A stretch of 64,000 nt of DNA from Gudongella sp034004165 (lineage in GTDB: Bacteria > Bacillota > Clostridia > Tissierellales > Tissierellaceae), in assembly GCA_034004165.1 (NCBI GenBank), contig JAVEXI010000002.1, forward strand, positions 14,759 to 78,758. Direction: 5' to 3'. Positions 32,882-42,344 of this stretch are shown piece after piece. The stretch's first letter is position 1. Every line of letters starts with the position of its first letter. Position numbers and translations under genes: made by a program. Under the pieces are notes generated by a model. It was not told the origin of the DNA. It made no database searches and worked only from the letters and a program-made list of their open reading frames with translations.

Positions 32882-34876
32882 ATGATGAAAAAAGTTGAAT
32901 TGATGGATTTTTTGAATTTCAAATTTCTCTCAGGCCTTACAGCATCACCCGATGGCACGCGTGCAGCTTTTGTAGTACACACTGCCGACTATGACAACAA
33001 CAAGTATCTTTCATGTCTTCATATGCTTCAGGGTAGTGATGCCCCCTCAAAGCTTATAGAAGCTGACGATGTAAAGAGTTTTATCTGGCTTGACCACGAC
33101 ACAATATTGTACCCATCAGCAAAAGATGAGGATATTAAAAAAAGAAAAGAAGCTAAAGAACCACTAACATGTTTTTATAGACTTAATGTCAGTACTCTTG
33201 AATCAGAAAAGGCCTTTGAACTTCCAATAGACGTAAATTATATCACTCCATTGGAAGACGGTAAGTTCCTTCTACTTGCACTGTTTGACAGGCGCATTGG
33301 AAATACATGGGACATCAGCAAAGAGGAAATGGAACAAAAGATAGCTTTGCTTAAAGAAGAGAGTGATTATGAGATTTTGGATGAGATTCCTTTCTGGTTA
33401 AATGGCGAAGGCTTCACTAATAAAAGAAGAAACAGATGCTTTGTGTTTGATAGTACAAAAGGAATCATAACTCCGATTACAGATGAATTTACAAATGTTC
33501 AATCCGTCCATCTACATCCTGATAAAGATAAAGCTCTTTTAGTGACAGACTCCTTTATTGACAAAATGGGCCTTGGAAATAACATTACAGAATTGGATTT
33601 GAACACTCTGAAATTAGAAAAAATATCTCCAATCGAAGATTTTTCATATGATTTTGCAGGTTACTTAAAGGATATGATTATATTCATCGGCAGAGGCATG
33701 AAAGACCACGGGATAAATGAGAACCCAAAAGTTTTTCTTTCGGAAGACAGAGGCTTAAGCTTTGTAAGGCTTAACGATCTCAGACAGGATATTGGCAGCT
33801 CCGTAGGATCTGACTCCAGGTTTGGCTCTGGCAGAGCGATAAAAATTGAAGGTGAACACTTATATCTGGTAAGCACATACGGCTATTCTTCGCAGCTGTA
33901 TCGCATTGGGCTGGACGGTATACTAGAGACACTTACAACAGGCAAAGGTTCTGTTGACGATTTTGACGTATCTGGAGACAAAATTTTCTTTACTGGAATG
34001 CGAAACTTAGAACTTCAAGAAATATATACCGTAAGTTGCAGGGTCGAAGAAAAGCTCACTAACCTGAATACAGATGTTCTCTCTAACAAGGAACTCTCTG
34101 TACCTGAAGAGATCGTCATCCACAACGGAACCACAGAACTCACTGGATGGGTAATGCGCCCGTATAACTACGACAAATCAAAGGTTTACCCTGCAATACT
34201 AAATATACATGGAGGCCCGAAAACTGTATTTGGAACCGTATACTTCCATGAAATGCAGTACTGGGCAGGTCAAGGATACATAGTATTCTATATGAACCCA
34301 AGGGGCAGCGATGGATACGGTGATAACTTCTCTGATATCAGAGGTAAATACGGCACTGTAGACTATGAGGATTTGATGTTGTTTACTGACATTGTATTTG
34401 AAAAGCACCCTGAGATAGACAGATTCAACGTTGGCGTAACTGGTGGCTCTTACGGTGGATATATGACAAATTGGATAATTGGCCACACAAATAAGTTTAA
34501 GGCAGCAGCTTCTCAAAGAAGTATTTCAAACTGGATTTCATTTTTTGGTACATCTGACATAGGCTATTACTTTGCAGCAGACCAGGCTGGAGCAACTCCC
34601 TGGTCCAACCATAAGAAGCTTTGGGATAATTCACCTCTTAAATATGCTGATAAAGTTCAGACGCCAACGCTTTTTATCCATTCAGATGAGGACTACAGAT
34701 GCTGGCTTCCAGAAGGACTGCAAATGTACACAGCTCTTAAGTATCACGGAGTAATATCAAGGCTTGTAATGTTTAAGGGAGAAAACCACGAGTTATCCAG
34801 ATCTGGCAAACCTAAACACAGAGTTAGAAGGATCAATGAAATTACTAACTGGTTCGACAAATATCTCACCAAATGA
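32882..34876 (+). CDS. S9 family serine peptidase (acylaminoacyl-peptidase type)
   Basis: 664 residues. An N-terminal beta-propeller region (about 10-400) gates a C-terminal alpha/beta-hydrolase. Catalytic Ser is in GGSYGGYM (about 522), Asp in HSDEDYRCW (about 602) and His in KGENHELSRSGKP (about 634). ATG 32882 or the next ATG follows GGAGG. Likely a cytosolic oligopeptidase; second in the operon. Confidence 0.93.
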   Translation: MMKKVELMDFLNFKFLSGLTASPDGTRAAFVVHTADYDNNKYLSCLHMLQGSDAPSKLIEADDVKSFIWLDHDTILYPSAKDEDIKKRKEAKEPLTCFYRLNVSTLESEKAFELPIDVNYITPLEDGKFLLLALFDRRIGNTWDISKEEMEQKIALLKEESDYEILDEIPFWLNGEGFTNKRRNRCFVFDSTKGIITPITDEFTNVQSVHLHPDKDKALLVTDSFIDKMGLGNNITELDLNTLKLEKISPIEDFSYDFAGYLKDMIIFIGRGMKDHGINENPKVFLSEDRGLSFVRLNDLRQDIGSSVGSDSRFGSGRAIKIEGEHLYLVSTYGYSSQLYRIGLDGILETLTTGKGSVDDFDVSGDKIFFTGMRNLELQEIYTVSCRVEEKLTNLNTDVLSNKELSVPEEIVIHNGTTELTGWVMRPYNYDKSKVYPAILNIHGGPKTVFGTVYFHEMQYWAGQGYIVFYMNPRGSDGYGDNFSDIRGKYGTVDYEDLMLFTDIVFEKHPEIDRFNVGVTGGSYGGYMTNWIIGHTNKFKAAASQRSISNWISFFGTSDIGYYFAADQAGATPWSNHKKLWDNSPLKYADKVQTPTLFIHSDEDYRCWLPEGLQMYTALKYHGVISRLVMFKGENHELSRSGKPKHRVRRINEITNWFDKYLTK

Positions 34877-34898
34877 TAAAAACTGGCAGGTGTTATAA

Positions 34899-35801
34899 AT
34901 GAATGCACTCAAACAGAAAATGAAAGACAAAACAGCTGTGATATTCTTGGACAAACTGGCTTATAGGTTTTCCAGTCACAATGTAGTATGGGCAGGAGCT
35001 TCGTTGACCTATTATCTTATTCTATCACTATTTCCTTTTATAATCGTACTTCTCAACATACTTAGCTACACTTCATTCATACGAGAAGGCGTTCTGTTTG
35101 ATATGATTCAGTACTTACCTGTAGACATTCAGTTAATTATTGAGGGCTTTGTAGATGACCTTTTGAGATCCAGTAGCGAGGGACTTCTTTCTATAGCCGC
35201 TTTAGCTGGTCTTTGGACAGCATCTTCTGGTGTTATGGCGATAATTAAGGCAATAAACCTAGCTTATGATTACGCTGAAAATAGGAATTTTTTAAAACTT
35301 AGAGGTCTTTCTGTCTTGTTTACACTGGCTCTTTTGGTGATGATTTCTTTGGTTCTAATATCTCTAGTTTTAGGCCCGTTACTTGGCAAAATGTTATTCG
35401 ATAACCTTGGATATGCAGAGACATTTTCAAAACTCTGGGGCTACCTGAGGTACATAATCCCCATTGCATTTATGGTGCTTATCTTTGCTCTAATGTATAA
35501 ATTTAGCCCAAACATAGGTAAAAGCCTGAAAATTCCGTTGAAGTTTGTGCTTCCAGGTGCAATATTTACGACCTTTTTCTGGATTGTACTTTCGCTTCTA
35601 TTCTCTTTTTACGTTACAAATTTCGGCAAATACGCATTAACTTATGGAAGCCTTGGGGGAGTTATAGTTCTTCTTATCTGGTTATATTACAGCAGTATAG
35701 TGCTGGTTGTAGGCGGAGAAATAAATGCCGCTTTAGAGGACATGAGGTTAAATGGCATAAAAGTAGACCCGGAGAAAAGTGCTTTCTACCGAGTCAGATA
35801 A
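34899..35801 (+). CDS. YihY/UPF0761 (BrkB-type) membrane protein
   Basis: 300 residues, about six membrane helices. Hallmarks of YihY proteins: SHNVVWAGASLTYYLILSLFPF near the N-terminus, LAGLWTASSGVMAIIKAINLAY, and YGSLGGVIVLLIWLYYSSIVLVVGGEINA near the C-terminus. Formerly annotated RNase BN by mistake; real function unknown. 22 nt after the peptidase gene and probably cotranscribed. Confidence 0.9.
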   Translation: MNALKQKMKDKTAVIFLDKLAYRFSSHNVVWAGASLTYYLILSLFPFIIVLLNILSYTSFIREGVLFDMIQYLPVDIQLIIEGFVDDLLRSSSEGLLSIAALAGLWTASSGVMAIIKAINLAYDYAENRNFLKLRGLSVLFTLALLVMISLVLISLVLGPLLGKMLFDNLGYAETFSKLWGYLRYIIPIAFMVLIFALMYKFSPNIGKSLKIPLKFVLPGAIFTTFFWIVLSLLFSFYVTNFGKYALTYGSLGGVIVLLIWLYYSSIVLVVGGEINAALEDMRLNGIKVDPEKSAFYRVR

Positions 35802-35807
35802 ACCAGA

Positions 35808-36461
35808 CTAGCCATTCATAGTTGCAAGAACAAGACCTGTTACAGACTTTGCTCCTGCTTGGGAGAGGACTCTGGCGCAGGTTTTTATTGTATTTCCAGT
35901 AGTAAATAAATCATCTACCAACAAAATCCTTTTATCTACGATACTATTCCTATCTCTGACTGTGAAAGAACCCTTCAGATTAATCTCTCTTTCAGTCTTG
36001 GATAGTCTATTCTGTTCTTTTGTCCATTTGTGTTTTATGAGACTTTTTGAATTATATTCAATTCCAGTCAGTTTTGAAAGCTCGGTTGCCAAAAGAGCAG
36101 ACTGGTTATAACCACGTATTGCCTCTTTTCTCCAGTGAATCGGCACTGGAACTATTAAATCAAAATTCGTAAGTTCATTTGCATCCATAGCATTTTTCAT
36201 CAAGATTGCAAAAGGTTTATATAGATAACTTGAGTTCCTAAATTTAAACCTGTGTATAAACTCCCTAACATAACTATTATAAGACACTGCTGCATAAATA
36301 TACTCAACACTTAAATCGTCAGTACTAAACTTTCTATTTAACACCTCTATCCTGTCTCTGCAGTCAGCGCATATTTTGTCTGGCAGATAAGGAGTCTCCT
36401 CTTTACAAAAATAACAGAAGTTTTCTGTTGGAAAGAGTATTTTTAATATCAAAATGTCCAC
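35808..36461 (-). CDS. comF: ComF-family phosphoribosyltransferase-like protein
   Basis: 217 residues. An N-terminal zinc-finger (CYFCKEE...CADCRDR, about 16-40) leads to a PRTase fold with KEAIRGYNQSALLA and the PRPP-binding RILLVDDLFTTGNTIKTC (about 177-193). Needed for DNA uptake in competent species; elsewhere role unclear. Start: GTG 36461 as given, but its RBS GAGGAA directly touches it, so TTG 36452 may be used instead. Translationally next to recD2 (4-nt gap). Confidence 0.9.
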   Translation of the reverse strand: MDILILKILFPTENFCYFCKEETPYLPDKICADCRDRIEVLNRKFSTDDLSVEYIYAAVSYNSYVREFIHRFKFRNSSYLYKPFAILMKNAMDANELTNFDLIVPVPIHWRKEAIRGYNQSALLATELSKLTGIEYNSKSLIKHKWTKEQNRLSKTEREINLKGSFTVRDRNSIVDKRILLVDDLFTTGNTIKTCARVLSQAGAKSVTGLVLATMNG

Positions 36462-36465
36462 TTCC

Positions 36466-38703
36466 TCAGTTGTTTATAATATAGTGAAAATAATTTCTTA
36501 ATTTGCTGTCAAGAGATGAGTATCTCTTAGCGATTGTATTGTTCCTAATCATTTGATACATGAACCTTTTATCTCCAACTAGAACCACAAGCTCTTTCGC
36601 TCTCGTAACTGCCGTGTAAAGCAGGTTTCTAGTCAATAACATTGGTGGTCCACTTGAAAGTGGTAAAATCACAGCAGGGAATTCGCTTCCTTGTGACTTA
36701 TGAATTGTCGTTGCATAAGCTAGTTTCAGGTCATCGAGCTGTTTAAAGTCGTATTCAACCTCTCTGTTGTCATCGAAGATAACTCTCATCGTGTTTTCAT
36801 CTTCGTCAATAGCACTTATAAATCCGAAGTCTCCGTTAAAAATTCCCTCTCCCTCTTCGTATTCTCGCCCCTCTTCATCTATTGTCCACTGAAGCTGATA
36901 ATTATTTTTTATCTGCATTACTTTATCGCCAACTCTGTAGATATCTTCGCCAAAGATCTTCTCAGCCTTTAATTTTGACGGTGGATTCAAAGCTTGCTGC
37001 AATGATTTGTTTAGTGCTGTTACACCAGTTTCACCTTTCCTCATAGGAGTCAGCACTTGTATGTCTTTAATTGGGTCATAACCGTAAAAATTTGGAAGCC
37101 TTGATATGGATAATTCTTCAATAGCTTTTCGAATTTCTTCCCCGCCCACTTTATGGATATAGAAAAAGTCTTTATCCTTTTCATTGAGTCTTGGATGCTC
37201 GCCTTTGTTTATTAAGTGGGCATTCATTATTATCATACTCTCAGATTCCTGCCTGAATATTTCATCCAGCCTTATTACTTTGATTACTCCAGAATCGATT
37301 ATATCTCTTAATACATTGCCAGCTCCAACAGATGGCAACTGATCCACATCACCAACCATTATTAGCTTAGTCCCAGGGCTTATAGCTTTAACAAGATGAT
37401 TCATTAGCAATATGTCGACCATAGACATCTCATCTATTATTATCGCATCGGCATCTATGGGGCTTTCTTCATCTTTGCTGAATTGAAGATTCTCATTGAC
37501 AAAGCTTATCTCTAAAAGCCTGTGTACAGTTCTAGCCTCCATACCTGTGGCTTCAGTCATTCTCTTGGCAGCTCTTCCTGTTGGAGCAGCCAAAACAACG
37601 TTTAAAGAATTCTTTTCAAGCAGCTTGATTATCGCATTTATTATGGTAGTCTTTCCAGTTCCGGGCCCTCCTGTTATGACTATGACTCCATTTTCCAAAG
37701 CTCCTTTTATTGCATCCTTTTGTTTTGAGCCGAACTCAAAGCCCTGTTCGTTTTCAAGGTTCCTTATCCACTTATCTATAGACTCTGAATAATCCTCAGT
37801 TTCCAACATATTTAACTCAGCAATCGCCTTGGCAACATTGTTTTCAGCAGTATGATAGGGCATGTAATAAACTACGGTCTCGCCGTCTATTTCAGCACTG
37901 AAAAAACTCTGTCGAAGAAGAAGTGCAGTGATTGCATCATCCATTCCATCCTCGCCAGTCCCCAGTAGCATTAGCGTCTTTTCTTTCAATTCAGGTTTAG
38001 GCAGATAACAGTGCCCATCACCAGCAGCGCTCATCATTATATATTTTAAACCCGCTTCAAGCCGAAATGGAGAATTTTTATCCATTCCTAATCTCGATGC
38101 TATTTCATCAGCAGTTTTAAATCCCATTCCTGTAATATCTTCAGCTATACGGTATGGATTCTCCCTTATTGTGTTTAAGGCATTGCTACCGTATTGGCGA
38201 TATATTTTCATACTCTGATTTATACTAAGATCATAGCTTTGAAGAGCCACCATAACATCTCGCATTTCTCTCTGTTCGTCATAGGATTCCATAATCCTCT
38301 TAAGCTTTTTTTCTCCAATTCCTTCTATTTCGAGTAGTCTTTGTGGACTATATTGAATAATTTCAAGAGAATCTTCTCCAAATTTTTCTACAATCTTTTT
38401 AGCTGTCTTTGGCCCAATATGTGGAATCAAGCCAGAGCTTAGGTAGTTTTCTATACCTTTCTCTGTTGAAGGCATAATTGATTTCATCGTCTCAAATTGA
38501 AATTGCTCGCCAAATCTGTTGTGGTAAGTCCACTCCCCCTCTAGGAGCACTGCTTCATCCTTTTGAATAAAGGGCGCAATCCCAACGATAGTTATACTTC
38601 CTTCAGATGTATAGAGTTTTCCAACAGTATATCCGTTGGACTCATTTCTAAATATTATTTCTTCAACAATCCCCTGTAATTCCACTTTGTCACCTTCTTT
38701 CAT
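36466..38703 (-). CDS. recD2: RecD2-type SF1 DNA helicase
   Basis: 745 residues. RecB/C-independent RecD: an N-terminal OB-like part, helix-hairpin-helix repeats (IEGIGEKKLKRIM, about 125), then the SF1 motor with Walker A VITGGPGTGKTTIINAI (about 342), motif II IIIDEMSMVD, and C-terminal motif YATTIHKSQGSEFPAV. 5'-3' helicase in repair. Starts at ATG 38703 and is cotranscribed with comF. Confidence 0.95.
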   Translation of the reverse strand: MKEGDKVELQGIVEEIIFRNESNGYTVGKLYTSEGSITIVGIAPFIQKDEAVLLEGEWTYHNRFGEQFQFETMKSIMPSTEKGIENYLSSGLIPHIGPKTAKKIVEKFGEDSLEIIQYSPQRLLEIEGIGEKKLKRIMESYDEQREMRDVMVALQSYDLSINQSMKIYRQYGSNALNTIRENPYRIAEDITGMGFKTADEIASRLGMDKNSPFRLEAGLKYIMMSAAGDGHCYLPKPELKEKTLMLLGTGEDGMDDAITALLLRQSFFSAEIDGETVVYYMPYHTAENNVAKAIAELNMLETEDYSESIDKWIRNLENEQGFEFGSKQKDAIKGALENGVIVITGGPGTGKTTIINAIIKLLEKNSLNVVLAAPTGRAAKRMTEATGMEARTVHRLLEISFVNENLQFSKDEESPIDADAIIIDEMSMVDILLMNHLVKAISPGTKLIMVGDVDQLPSVGAGNVLRDIIDSGVIKVIRLDEIFRQESESMIIMNAHLINKGEHPRLNEKDKDFFYIHKVGGEEIRKAIEELSISRLPNFYGYDPIKDIQVLTPMRKGETGVTALNKSLQQALNPPSKLKAEKIFGEDIYRVGDKVMQIKNNYQLQWTIDEEGREYEEGEGIFNGDFGFISAIDEDENTMRVIFDDNREVEYDFKQLDDLKLAYATTIHKSQGSEFPAVILPLSSGPPMLLTRNLLYTAVTRAKELVVLVGDKRFMYQMIRNNTIAKRYSSLDSKLRNYFHYIINN

Positions 38704-38721
38704 ATATGAAGATTATAACAC

Positions 38722-38764
38722 AAAAAAACCTGACTCCAAACTCAAAATGAGTCAGATTCAGGTT
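38722..38764 (-). terminator. Intrinsic terminator of metK
   Basis: Outer stem AACCTGA/TCAGGTT with an inner GACTC/GAGT stem, followed by seven T on the minus strand. Confidence 0.82.
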
Positions 38765-38771
38765 CTTTTAA

Positions 38772-39953
38772 CTATTTAATTGCTTTCGCCAGCTCTTCTG
38801 CCTTGTCTGTCCTCTCCCAGGTCAGATCGATATCTGTCCTTCCAAAGTGTCCATAAGCAGCAATATTTTTATATATCGGTTTTTTCAAATCTAAGTCTCT
38901 TATTATGGCTGCTGGTCTAAGGTCAAAGTGCTTAAATACGAGATCTCTTATCTCTTCATCACTAATTTTACCAGTGCCAAAAGTCTCTACGTTAACTGAC
39001 AGCGGACTTGCTACACCTATAGCATAGGCTAGTCCAACTTCACACTTATCTGCTAGTCCAGCAGCAACGATGTTCTTTGCAACATACCTTGCAGCATATG
39101 CAGCAGACCTGTCAACCTTAGTGGGGTCTTTACCAGAAAACGCTCCACCACCGTGTCTGCCCATACCACCATATGTGTCAACTATGATTTTTCTTCCAGT
39201 AAGTCCAGCATCTCCCATAGGTCCACCTATTACAAAACGACCAGTTGGATTTACATAGAACTTTGTATTCTCATCCATCATGCTAGCAGGTATAATTGCT
39301 TTAATTACCTCTTCTATTATGTCTTCTCTTAAATGTTCAAGGTCTATAACAGGGCTGTGCTGTGAAGAAACAACCACGTTTTCTATTCTCACTGGGGTAT
39401 TGCCATGATACTCAACAGTTACCTGGGTTTTCCCATCAGGTCTCAAATACTCAAGAGTTCCATTTTTTCTTACCTCAGACAGTCTTCTTGCCAACTTGTG
39501 TGCAAGTGATATTGGAAGAGGCATAAGTTCCTCAGTTTCGTTGCATGCAAATCCAAACATCATTCCCTGGTCGCCAGCACCTATTTTATCCAGTTCATCT
39601 TCGGATAGTTCTTTTTGTTCCAGTGCCTTATCTACTCCTAATGCGATATCTGGTGACTGCTCATTAATTGATGTCAGTACAGCACATGTCTCAGAGTCGA
39701 AGCCGTACTTTGCCCTGACATAGCCAATATTCTCAACTGTAGTTCTCGCAATCTTTGGAATATCGACATAACATGATGTGGTTATTTCACCTGACACGAG
39801 TATTAAACCGGTGGTCACCATTGTTTCACATGCAACCCTTGCTTCTGGGTCATGCTCAAGTATCGCATCCAGTATGGAATCTGAAATCTGATCACATATC
39901 TTATCTGGATGTCCTTCAGTAACTGATTCTGATGTAAACAGCCATTTCTTCAT
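38772..39953 (-). CDS. metK: S-adenosylmethionine synthetase
   Basis: 393 residues from ATG 39953 (GAGGAGG 6 nt upstream). Makes SAM from Met and ATP. Signature motifs: TEGHPDKICDQISD, GAGDQGMMFGFACNE (about 115), and GGGAFSGKDPTKVDRSAAY. Preceded by a SAM-I riboswitch and terminator, so SAM feedback is expected. Confidence 0.98.
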   Translation of the reverse strand: MKKWLFTSESVTEGHPDKICDQISDSILDAILEHDPEARVACETMVTTGLILVSGEITTSCYVDIPKIARTTVENIGYVRAKYGFDSETCAVLTSINEQSPDIALGVDKALEQKELSEDELDKIGAGDQGMMFGFACNETEELMPLPISLAHKLARRLSEVRKNGTLEYLRPDGKTQVTVEYHGNTPVRIENVVVSSQHSPVIDLEHLREDIIEEVIKAIIPASMMDENTKFYVNPTGRFVIGGPMGDAGLTGRKIIVDTYGGMGRHGGGAFSGKDPTKVDRSAAYAARYVAKNIVAAGLADKCEVGLAYAIGVASPLSVNVETFGTGKISDEEIRDLVFKHFDLRPAAIIRDLDLKKPIYKNIAAYGHFGRTDIDLTWERTDKAEELAKAIK

Positions 39954-39973
39954 TTGCTTCCTCCTCATAAATA

Positions 39974-40000
39974 ATAAAAAAACCCCTCCAAAAGGAACGG
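39974..40000 (-). terminator. SAM-riboswitch terminator of metK
   Basis: On the minus strand an imperfect CCGTTCC/GGAGGGG hairpin (one mismatch) is followed by seven T. It sits between the aptamer and the metK RBS. Confidence 0.72.
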
Positions 40001-40017
40001 TGTAAGTTTTAAACTAC

Positions 40018-40115
40018 ACCTCATCTTTCAGAATCTACATTCTGTGGGAATTAGCACCTGTCTGCCAGGTTGCCGGGTTTCATCGGGCCCATCCCTCCAC
40101 CTCTCTTGATAAGGT
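40018..40115 (-). ncRNA. SAM-I (S-box) riboswitch aptamer
   Basis: On the minus strand: CTTATCAAGAGAGGTGGAGG, then GGCCCGATGAAACCCGGCAA and CAGGTGCTAATTCC, as in the S-box consensus. P1 is ACCTTATC paired with GATGAGGT. A GGTGTA/TTACACC stem follows as candidate antiterminator. Confidence 0.96.
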
Positions 40116-40139
40116 AATCAAGATATTTAACTGAGAGTA

Positions 40140-40168
40140 ATGCTATCACAACAAAACTTTATAGTCAA
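40140..40168 (-). promoter_or_regulatory. Promoter of the SAM riboswitch-metK transcript
   Basis: On the minus strand: TTGACT (40168-40163), 17-bp spacer, TAGCAT (40145-40140). Confidence 0.68.
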
Positions 40169-40222
40169 CAGCTATTGTACAAATTTTATATGCATTTATG
40201 AAAATTTCATTTATAAAACTAC

Positions 40223-40251
40223 TTGCTTTTTTTTGAAGTCTGGCTTATAAT
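40223..40251 (+). promoter_or_regulatory. Promoter of tRNA-Pro
   Basis: TTGCTT (40223-40228), 17-bp spacer, TATAAT (40246-40251), 21 nt before the mature tRNA. Confidence 0.75.
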
Positions 40252-40272
40252 TAAGTAGTTGACAAAAAACGT

Positions 40273-40349
40273 CGGGGTGTAGCGCAGTTTGGTAGCGCAC
40301 GTGGTTTGGGACCATGGGGCCGGGGGTTCAAATCCTCTCACCCCGACCA
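40273..40349 (+). tRNA. tRNA-Pro (anticodon TGG), CCA encoded
   Basis: 77 nt. Acceptor CGGGGTG pairs with CACCCCG, followed by A and a genomic CCA. Anticodon arm CGTGG-TTTGGGA-CCATG gives anticodon TGG; the T arm has GTTCAAATC. Single-gene transcript with its own promoter and terminator. Confidence 0.97.
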
Positions 40350-40354
40350 ACAAG

Positions 40355-40384
40355 AAACGCTGGAGTATTCCAGCGTTTTTTTAT
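40355..40384 (+). terminator. Terminator of tRNA-Pro
   Basis: 10-bp stem AAACGCTGGA/TCCAGCGTTT with a 4-nt loop, then TTTTATT, directly after the tRNA. Confidence 0.88.
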
Positions 40385-40410
40385 TATCTTTTTTAAGATA
40401 TTTGTGTATC

Positions 40411-41334
40411 TTACCTATCTTCTATTCCCCTTAACGCCAATGCAGCTGCTCCATAGAGCCCTCCATTGTAGCCAAATGGTGACGGTTCAATTATTAATCC
40501 TTCATTTGCCTTTTGATATACGGATTTTTTTAGGATTCTGTTTAGTGAATCCTCAAATAGTGAAAATGAAAGGGATACTCCTCCACCTATTACAACTTTT
40601 TCTGGGTTAAGCACATTACATACTGCTCCAATGGCTTTTCCCAGATAGTAGCCTTCAAGTTCAAAGGTCTTTAAAGCTATTTCATCGCCTGATAATGCGA
40701 GTTCTGAAATGTATTTAGCATCAAGACCTTCAACTTCAGCGCCTCCAAGGCTCCTATAATTCCTCACGATTCCAGGTCCTGCTGCGTACATTTCAAGGCA
40801 TCCATCGTTCCCACAGTTGCACCTGTGACCGTCTTCTACTACAACCACATGGCCTATTTCACCTGCGTGTCCAAATCCTCCATAGTACAATTTATCGTCT
40901 GCAAACACTGCACCACCGACTCCATTTGATACTGTAAGGTATAGAAAATCTGAGTTATCTTTACATGACCCAAGCATTTTTTCTGCAAGTGCACAGGCTT
41001 GAGCATCATTGTCAATAAATACTGGAACTCCAAACTCCTCATTCAATATTTCTGCAATTTTTATATCGCCAAGTCCAGAAAAGCTTGCCTCAACCCAAAT
41101 CCCTTTTTCTGGATCTGCTAGACCAGGAATGGTTACTCCAACTGCTTTTATAGGTTTATCTTTATTCTTTTCCATAATCTCTTTTGAAGACTTTATAATA
41201 CTGTTTAAAACTAATTCAACTGTTAGCTGACTCCAAGGATGTCTGTTCGCTTCTAAGAGATTACCATCAGTATCAAAAATTCCAACTGCATACTTGGAAC
41301 CTCCAATGTCGATTCCAAGAATATACTCTTTCAT
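40411..41334 (-). CDS. ROK family sugar kinase
   Basis: 307 residues with no N-terminal helix-turn-helix, so a kinase rather than a ROK repressor. N-terminal ATP site LGIDIGGSKYAVGIF, active-site Asp in VPVFIDNDAQACALAE (about 107), and the ROK zinc motif CNCGNDGCLEMY (about 167). Glucose- or allose-kinase-like; substrate unknown. Last gene of the sugar operon, 4 nt after the TIM-barrel gene. Confidence 0.9.
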   Translation of the reverse strand: MKEYILGIDIGGSKYAVGIFDTDGNLLEANRHPWSQLTVELVLNSIIKSSKEIMEKNKDKPIKAVGVTIPGLADPEKGIWVEASFSGLGDIKIAEILNEEFGVPVFIDNDAQACALAEKMLGSCKDNSDFLYLTVSNGVGGAVFADDKLYYGGFGHAGEIGHVVVVEDGHRCNCGNDGCLEMYAAGPGIVRNYRSLGGAEVEGLDAKYISELALSGDEIALKTFELEGYYLGKAIGAVCNVLNPEKVVIGGGVSLSFSLFEDSLNRILKKSVYQKANEGLIIEPSPFGYNGGLYGAAALALRGIEDR

Positions 41335-41338
41335 CGTT

Positions 41339-42331
41339 TTATTCTCCGCTCTTTAGAGCTGAGTCGAAGCTGAATGTGGATGGTTCGAAATTTATTCTTT
41401 TAGCGAATTCAAAAGCTTCTTTCGCTCCAAAATTTCTGTCCATACCACTGTCTTCCCACTCAACTGAAAGAGGACCGTGATATCCTATCTGGTTAAGCTC
41501 TCTTATTATTCCATCAAAATCCACATCTCCATGCCCAAGTGAAACGAAATTCCATCCTCTTCTCGTATCTCCAAACTCTATATGGCTACCCAAAATACCA
41601 GCTTTTCCATCAAGGGTTACTTTTACATCCTTCATGTGAACGTGATATATCCTATCGGCAAAATCTCTGATGAAAATATTTGGGTTTACACCCTGCCATA
41701 CTAAGTGCGAAGGGTCAAAATTTAGACCTAAAGTCGGCCTATGATCAAAGGTTTTAAATAACTTTTCTGTACTATAGTAGTCGAAAGCAATCTCAGTTGG
41801 ATGGACTTCAAGGGCAAACTTTACGCCACACTCGTCAAATACGTCAAATATTGGCGTCCAAAGCTCTTTTATCCTCTGGAATGCATCCTCAATCATTTCT
41901 TCAGTGGTCTGAGGGAATGAATACCAGTAAGCCCATATTGGTGAACCTGTAAAGCAGGTCACAATTTTTACTCCAAGCTTTTGTGCAGCCCTGGCAGTAA
42001 TCTTCATCTCCTCAATAGCCCAGGCTCTAATTTCATCTGGTTTCCCTGAAAGCGACGGAGGAGCAAAGTTATCGAGCCTTGGATCCCAGTTGTCACCTAC
42101 ACATTGCCCTGTAAGATGCGCTCCTATTGCCCATACCTTCATATTGTATTTATCAAGCACCGATTTAAACCACTCAAAATATTCCTCGTCATTTAATATC
42201 TTATTTACGTCTACATGGGCATGGGCTGCTAATTCCAGACCTTCATAGCCTATGTCACTCATCATTTTACATAGTTCCTCTAAAGAAAGATCCCCAAATT
42301 GTCCCGTTGTGATTGTTACAGGTCTTTTCAT
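41339..42331 (-). CDS. Sugar phosphate isomerase/epimerase (xylose-isomerase-like TIM barrel)
   Basis: 330 residues from ATG 42331 (AAAGGAG 7 nt upstream). AP-endonuclease-2/xylose-isomerase-like barrel: metal ligands plausible in ALEVHPTE (about 184), NFDPSHLVWQG, YHVHMKDVK and LSVEWEDSG. Families of this type epimerise or isomerise ketoses and inositols, and often sit with Gfo/Idh/MocA dehydrogenases, as here. Confidence 0.88.
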   Translation of the reverse strand: MKRPVTITTGQFGDLSLEELCKMMSDIGYEGLELAAHAHVDVNKILNDEEYFEWFKSVLDKYNMKVWAIGAHLTGQCVGDNWDPRLDNFAPPSLSGKPDEIRAWAIEEMKITARAAQKLGVKIVTCFTGSPIWAYWYSFPQTTEEMIEDAFQRIKELWTPIFDVFDECGVKFALEVHPTEIAFDYYSTEKLFKTFDHRPTLGLNFDPSHLVWQGVNPNIFIRDFADRIYHVHMKDVKVTLDGKAGILGSHIEFGDTRRGWNFVSLGHGDVDFDGIIRELNQIGYHGPLSVEWEDSGMDRNFGAKEAFEFAKRINFEPSTFSFDSALKSGE

Positions 42332-42344
42332 CGGTAACTCCTTT

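Noticed and set aside
34899..35801. Ribonuclease BN
   Set aside because: YihY proteins were once so named; the sequence is an integral membrane protein without nuclease motifs.
40411..41334. ROK transcriptional repressor
   Set aside because: No N-terminal helix-turn-helix; length fits a kinase.
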